Of a stretch of DNA of 64,000 nt, positions 59,364 to 64,000 are shown in pieces. Position numbers and translations under genes: made by a program. Source of the stretch: Sweltsa coloradensis. Its lineage: Eukaryota > Arthropoda > Insecta > Plecoptera > Chloroperlidae. Numbering within the stretch: the stretch's first letter is position 1; the number at the start of each line of letters is the position of its first letter. Below the pieces are notes generated by a model, which was not told the origin of the DNA, did no database searches, and was given only the letters and a program-made list of their open reading frames with translations. Location: the NCBI GenBank assembly GCA_024449915.1, contig JAMZAV010000811.1, forward strand, positions 248,001-312,000, written 5' to 3'.

Positions 59364-59588
59364 TTATAATTCACTGTGATCTAACGTTTCACTTTCATTA
59401 CTAAAATCTATTTCGAACGTGTCATTTTGAATAAAACTTAGTGATAATACTTCAGTTTTAGTTTCAGACGAATTGTTTTCAATAATAAATTGTATAATGC
59501 TCACTATCATGGCCAAAATACCGATTGCTATCAACTGAATAATTCTCTGGATTGCTAGAGCTGTTTGGTGTTGGCGATGGATATCCAT
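59364..59588 (-). CDS. Small single-pass membrane protein, isolated family member
   Basis: 74 residues from ATG at 59588. The N-terminus is MDIHRQHQTALAIQRI, then a hydrophobic segment of about 20 residues (17-37, IQLIAIGILAMIVSIIQFII), NNSSETKTEV, and an acidic tail ending ETLDHSEL. Unit 1 of the array continues ten residues further, because a changed TTA codon makes a TAA here. Compared with array unit 2, about a third of the changes in the first 55 codons are silent and no indel breaks the frame, which suggests past or present constraint. The ATG is in a TTCACGATGG context behind a ~150-base leader, with CCAAT boxes about 230-275 bases upstream. No known family; a signal-anchor membrane peptide is the best description. 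Confidence 0.5.
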   Translation of the reverse strand: MDIHRQHQTALAIQRIIQLIAIGILAMIVSIIQFIIENNSSETKTEVLSLSFIQNDTFEIDFSNESETLDHSEL

Positions 59589-59735
59589 CGTGAAAAGTAC
59601 GGAGTTTAAAAGTCACTAAATAACTGAAATTGTGTCAATAATAACACACTTAACAACACTCAACAATTAACACCAAATGCTCCCACTTTGGAAAAGAATA
59701 AAAGTTATTTTCGGAAGTTTTTCACAAAAAGTTGA

Positions 59736-59960
59736 CGAGCCGGCACGAAACACGTCTTCACAAGTGAACGACAAGGAAAAGAATGACTCGACTCACAATC
59801 TGTAAGAACGTTGTTCATTGGTCGGATTTATGTGCACGATGCGTTCTCGTTCCTGATTGGTCGAGAGTCTGAAAGTCCCATCATGCAACTCACTATAGTG
59901 ACGTCGACTACATCCGTTCGCTCAAGGACAAGATGGCGTCCATATGACAGTGACTAACCT
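59736..59960 (-). promoter_or_regulatory. Promoter-like upstream block of the isolated member
   Basis: ATTGG at 59817 and 59856 (CCAAT on minus), TAGTGACGTCGAC near 59898 and AAGATGGCGTCC at 59930. It differs from 39931-40155 by one base in 225 by eye. Confidence 0.5.
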
Positions 59961-60113
59961 GCAAATACGCACCAAAAAAACACTCTTACAACCAACGCCA
60001 AATTTTAAGATTTTGTCCAAGAATTTATTTGACACTTTAAAGCGTATTTTTTTTATAATAGTTCAAGTACACTGATTGCGAATCTGTGTACAACGTTATT
60101 GTGTGGAGAATTG

Positions 60114-60307
60114 TTAAAAGTTCATGAAATTGAAAATGTTATGAAAAACGATGGCCCAGAATAACACGAGCGCATAAAACATCGTATACACAACAGAAGC
60201 TAAGGCGGTTTGTAGTGGTTCTAACTCCTGGGCGAACAACATGGCAATAGGCATTATCAACTTGATCTGTTTAACAGTTTCATCTACGGAGATGTCCTGA
60301 TCCTGAT
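60114..60307 (-). CDS. Candidate terminal exon of a small membrane protein
   Basis: Read on the minus strand, the frame is open from just after an AG at 60309-60308 to TAA at 60114, about 64 codons. It reads DISVDETVKQIKLIMP near its start, FAQELEPLQTA in the middle, and a long hydrophobic C-terminal segment VVYTMFYALVLFWAIVF. A CTAAT branch-like word lies about 25 bases before the AG, so this may be a 3' splice site. The first in-frame ATG is within IMPIAM. A possible 5' region with ATGGCG lies at 60505-60510 but runs into TAA, so the exon join is unresolved. No family recognised. Confidence 0.35.
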
Positions 60308-60589
60308 CTAATTATGGTAAATAATGTATTATTAGTTTAATTAATAACAAATTGTGACCGTAGTGGTGTAATAGCAGATCTGATAGTAAAACGGAATATT
60401 GTTCACAGACCGGTTTTTCACTACCGCACCTTACACGCAAAGACCGCAACCGCCAACAGGTGCCGTTAAAAACCGGTTTTAACTCAAAACTTACGAAAGT
60501 TTACGCCATGTTTTGGTTTCTAACCAAGTAGCCAACTGAACTAAATGCTATTCACACGTTTTCACAACACTTTTCACACTTTTAGGCAA

Positions 60590-60722
60590 AAGTATTAATA
60601 AAAAACACAAGGATGACAGAAACACGTCTTGACCGTAGAGAACGATGAGATATAATGGCAAAGTACGCGGACACGGGCCCTAGAGACGATAAATGCAAGC
60701 TTCTGATTGGTCAGTTCAACTT
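60590..60722 (-). promoter_or_regulatory. Promoter-like region resembling the array-unit block
   Basis: ATTGG at 60708 (CCAAT on minus) and AAACACGTCTTGACCG at 60619 match the layout and words (AAACACGTCTTCAC) of the block at 59736. It lies upstream of the candidate exon at 60114-60307, which suggests a paralogous gene. Confidence 0.35.
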
Positions 60723-61039
60723 AGATGCATGCATGGAAGTTTCCAGACTCTCGCTGAAGCCTAGTCTGCAGGAGGTGGAAGAGGGGGGGGGGGTAGAGGG
60801 GAGGGCACATCGGCACGTCATACACAGAAGAATGTTTCTTGGAACCAAAAAGAGTTTGCGATCTAACCCACAGGCTGAGTTCTTCATGGTTTCTACTCAA
60901 AATTTGGATTCTAGGCCATTGTATTATAGTTAACATAAAATAGCCTCTAATAATTTTCGAAAATATATAACCAACCCTAAATTATTTAACTTCCACGACC
61001 TCAAATCCCGTCGTGACAATAAATTTCAAATGAAGTTTT

Positions 61040-61190
61040 TTCCCGACGTTTTCCTCGGTTGTTAATGGGAATGCAAGAGATTGAGTCCTCCAACAGCCCT
61101 AGAACAACCCTCCACAATCCTATCCGCATTATACCTACATAGTTCACTTGAACAGGGCCATACATTGGTCCAATCATTTCACTTTCACAA
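61040..61190 (+). mobile_element. Headless fragment of the second SINE family
   Basis: GACGTTTTCCTCGGTTGTTAA, AATGCAAGAGATTGAGTCCT and CATACATTG match 47640-47790 in order. The tRNA-like head is missing. Confidence 0.7.
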
Positions 61191-62400
61191 TGGAGTAACA
61201 TTCAGTAGAAGTAGCAACTATCCATTGCTAATAGAGAAAGTACATAGCGTACAGAATTCTTTGGAGTTTAGATGACCTAACCTAAGTGATAACGATTCAA
61301 TTCCAGCATTTCAACATGACTGATTATTCGTCCTGAATTTCCTCGGTCAAAATGCGAATGCTCGATATTCTGTTATCATTTTATCGTATTTGGAAATTCC
61401 ACCATAACAATAACAATATGAAAAAGAAGAAGGAAAGTATCCTTTAGCTAGGATATCTACGTTAAAACGTATTACTAGAAAATTAAAACAATTACAATAT
61501 AAACAAAATTGTATCTTAAAACGTGTAATAATTTCTTGTCGCAGTTAGTTTACAGTTGATGAATGCTGAGAAGCGAGGAATGTTCAAGATGGCGCACGAT
61601 GGAGGGGAAAGCAAGCCTTGTGTGGAGAGCGCTGTCTACGTTGCAGGGATACTAGTCAACGTGAAAACATCGAGGCAGCTCGTGAGACGCTCAGCGTTGG
61701 TCCTAGGCGCAAGGTGGGTTGAACGGGTAGTAGAGTTTCTTGAAATGCTCGGGCTGCGGAGTTCCTAGCATTGGCTTCAAACCTCGACAAAATCTAGATT
61801 GTAGCTAGTCGCTGGCTACGGAAGTGTTGCAATAGAAAATATGCAGCAAGAACGATGAATGATATGAAATAGAAAGCAAAATGATCATGTCGGGCGTCCG
61901 TTCCAGAGTTTAAAATCTCTCTTCTGAACTCTAAACTTATTTACCTGATTTTATGGTCCTCTAATAATTTAATATATTTAATTCAAACCCAAAAAATCGT
62001 TAATCGCTTTTGCTGGTTGTTTGAGATTAGTACGCATCCAAAATGTTCTGCGTGTCCTAGATTGTGAGATTGAAAGAATAATTTATCTTGCAATTTAATG
62101 CTTATTAATTTTATGCTTGCTTATTTCATTAACTGTTTTCAAGTTTCAATGTGTTAAGAGATGTTTATTTGTGAGTATATTTATTATGATTGTTATATGA
62201 AATGTATTTCATGGAAGCCCGAGAGTTTAAAGTACAGCCTAGGCTCGCCGTTCATTTCGAAAATTGATTGAAAACAGGTGTTTTGCCAGGACCTTTTAAA
62301 TATTTTTATTTTCTCTAATTTTTAGCACTTAAATAATGTTGAAAGCTTATATCATCACTAGCACACGACACGTTTATATAAGGAAGTTGCCAGTTTGATT
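61191..62400. other. No gene confirmed
   Basis: A plus-strand frame of 70 codons (61556-61768) starts near a YY1-like CAAGATGGCGCACG but matches nothing I know. Otherwise AT-rich single-copy DNA. Confidence 0.4.
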
Positions 62401-62418
62401 CCGGTCCCCGTCAATCTT

Positions 62419-62436
62419 GGGCGACGGTCGTCGCCC
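62419..62436. repeat. Short GC hairpin
   Basis: GGGCGAC and GTCGCCC form a perfect 7-bp stem with a 4-base loop. Confidence 0.8.
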
Positions 62437-62674
62437 GGCAGACAAGCGAATACGGCTGCTAGGCGACACCGAACTCCGGCCCTATATACACCTACCAGAG
62501 TTGGGGGGTTTTCAGCTATCTGCACACGCCGCCCCGAAAGAGCTACAATCTTGAAACTCGGTATATGACCTGGTATGTGGTCCATGACATACCAAAAAAA
62601 AAATCAACCCGATCCGACAACTCGTTCTGTGTTAAAAAAGGCTCTCAACATCGTCAAATTCCTTAAAGCTGGCT

Positions 62675-62704
62675 GGGTGGGTGGGGGGGTGGGTGGGTGG
62701 GTGG
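62675..62704 (+). repeat. (GGGT)n, G-quadruplex motif
   Basis: At least six G-tracts of three or more separated by single T. Confidence 0.85.
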
Positions 62705-62737
62705 CTATGAGTTCTCCGCGGAGAGTTCTTTAGCCTA

Positions 62738-63385
62738 CAGAGAAAACGGTAAATCTTAGAACTATGAAACTTGGACCACACTTAGGTGTATTTCAGACGC
62801 AGTGCCTTTTGCTTTCAAAACCAAAATCGGGTAACAGGGACCGGAGAAAATCAAAATTTGGATGATAATCAAAACGCGTAATTACCAAGGCGTGGTAATT
62901 TGTACAAACTTGAAATTTAACATGCTATTAACCATTATAAATATCTTGCGTCCAAAACACAAGGGGCTAAATTTGGGATGACCATGGGCCCAAAAATGAC
63001 AAAAAACATATCTGAACTTTAAGAAATGAATCATTCAAAGAAAACGCTACAACTGAGATGTTTCAAACGTGGAATACATTTTGATATCTCTCATTCTTTA
63101 TCACTTTTGAATATGGAAAGCAAAATTGGTTAACGGGTACCGGAAAAAAAACCAAAATTATCAAAAGTAGGTAATTCCGTACTCTTATGAATAATACGCT
63201 ATACCGAGAAAAACGGTTCATCTTAGAACTTTGAAACTTGGGCCACACTCAGATGTACCTCATATAACAAAAACCGGGCAATTGGGACCGGGGAAAATCA
63301 AAATCAAAATCAAAATCAAAACGCGTAATTACTCAGGCGTAGTAATTTGTACAAGCTTGAAATTAAACATGCTCTTAACCATTAT
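62738..63385. repeat. Three degenerate tandem units of ~200-300 bp
   Basis: Units near 62738, 63040 and 63195 share AAACGGT...TCTTAGAACT, TGAAACTTGG.CCACACT, GGGACCGG.GAAAATC and AAACGCGTAATTAC.CAGGCG-type words to varying degree. Non-coding satellite-like sequence. Confidence 0.65.
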
Positions 63386-63820
63386 AAATATCAAGTGCTT
63401 ATGCTAGTGCGTTGGTCTTGTTGTTAGCGTATCTGCTTCCAATGCAGAAGGGCCAGGGTTCGATTCCCGCTAAAGTCAGAAGTTTTTTAACTTCTGATTT
63501 GGACTTAAGTCTATCAGTTCTTGTCTTAGGAGTTTGTAAACGGTGACTTTGGAGCCGTCCTAGCAAAATCAAAACGCGTTATTACTCAGGCGTAGTAATT
63601 TGTATACAAGCTTGAAATTAAACATGCTCTTATAACCATTATAAATATCTAGTGCTTATGCTAGTGCGTTGGTCTTGTTGTTAGCGTATCTGCTTCCAAT
63701 GCAGAAGGGCCAGGGTTCGATTCCCGCTCAAGTCAGAAGTTTTTTAACTTCTGATTTGGACTTAAGTCTATCAGTTCTTGTCTTAGGAGTTTGTAAACGG
63801 TGACTTTGGAGCCGTCCTAG
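63316..63820 (+). repeat. Tandem duplication of a SINE head and its flank (~255 bp units)
   Basis: The segment from AAAATCAAAACGCG through the SINE head to GGAGCCGTCCTAGCAA occurs at 63316-63565 and again at 63566-63825, with a few small differences such as CTCTTAACC against CTCTTATAACC. Confidence 0.88.
63409..63565 (+). mobile_element. tRNA-derived SINE, head and partial body
   Basis: The head GTGCGTTGGTCTTGTTGTTA, CTGCTTCCAATGCAG and GGGTTCGATTCCCGCT is glycine-tRNA-like (TCC). The body is cut at CCTAGCA by the tandem duplication. Confidence 0.88.
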
Positions 63821-64000
63821 CAACGAAGCACATAATAAATTCCAGAGTTGTTCTGGATCGGCCTTGTTGATTCTGGCGTTGATCCGCGGATGTTCGCACT
63901 GTCCATACTACTGATTGATATATTTCCTATTAAAAATATCGATCTTTGGTTGGTTATCGCTCACTCGTCGATTGCGTCGGGGCCTGCAGGATTGGCTTGG
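63668..64000 (+). mobile_element. tRNA-derived SINE, full head and body, runs off the window
   Basis: Same head as at 63409, then the full body with CGAAGCACATAATAAATTC, GGCCTTGTTGATTCTGG, TCCGCGGATGTTCGCACTGT and TCGCTCACTCGTCGATTGCG. The 3' tail lies beyond 64000. It is the best copy in the window for defining the family. Confidence 0.9.

Larger units (their letters stand above)
59184..60065 (-). repeat. Isolated homologue of the 1.2 kb array unit
   Basis: Matches array unit 1 (39386-40255) from AATTCAAATTCACGTTCAA through the small reading frame and upstream block to GACACTTTAAAG. It lacks the array's ~160 bp subrepeats and GCTTCGCT edge, so it may be closer to the original single-copy locus. 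Confidence 0.85.

Noticed and set aside
61556..61768. 70-codon plus-strand frame next to a YY1-like motif
   Set aside because: No family resemblance and no second copy to test for conservation. Kept only as a remark in the interval entry.
63409..63475. Glycine-like tRNA gene
   Set aside because: The anticodon arm and T-arm look tRNA-like, but the acceptor stem does not pair and a SINE body follows directly.

Overview
The window looks like repeat-dense, AT-rich intergenic DNA from an invertebrate animal, most plausibly an arthropod. The evidence is a Jockey-type non-LTR reverse transcriptase, Ty3/gypsy-like gag-protease remnants, several tRNA-headed SINE families, MITE-like inverted-repeat elements and no bacterial-style operons. 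The arthropod call is an inference from element types. I see no conventional conserved host gene.

Layout. Positions 9290-28229 (copy A) and 28235-46720 (copy B) are a head-to-tail tandem duplication of an 18.5-18.9 kb block. Positions 1-2775 are a third, partial copy (copy 0), and related modules continue to about 5975. Each full copy carries, in order: the 3' part of a Ty3/gypsy-like gag-protease element and a candidate LTR; three copies of a conserved ~130-155 bp module (nine in the window); two foldback elements; a 5'-truncated Jockey-like retrotransposon; a tandem array of ~1.2 kb units with a small antisense membrane-protein reading frame; a divergent second small membrane reading frame; and SINEs. 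Between copy 0 and copy A, two gag-protease copies lie head to head (5979-7740 minus, 8040-9836 plus). The Jockey reverse transcriptase is nearly open in copy B but broken by many single-base indels in copy A, so copy A is either more decayed or less well polished.

From 46.7 kb to the end the DNA is mostly single copy. It holds further SINEs, MITEs with CTAGGAAAACGCC ends, long hairpins, GC-rich repeats rich in TGACGTCA sites, and G-runs. At 59.2-60.7 kb there is an isolated homologue of the array unit on the minus strand, and next to it a candidate terminal exon with a membrane segment under a similar promoter-like region.

The most interesting candidate system is this small membrane-protein family. 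It has at least four legible copies (39.5, 41.0, 42.1 and 59.6 kb). Its upstream block carries two CCAAT boxes, a TGACGTC site and a YY1-like AAGATGGC motif. In the 39.9 and 59.7 kb copies that block is almost identical, although the coding parts have clearly diverged.
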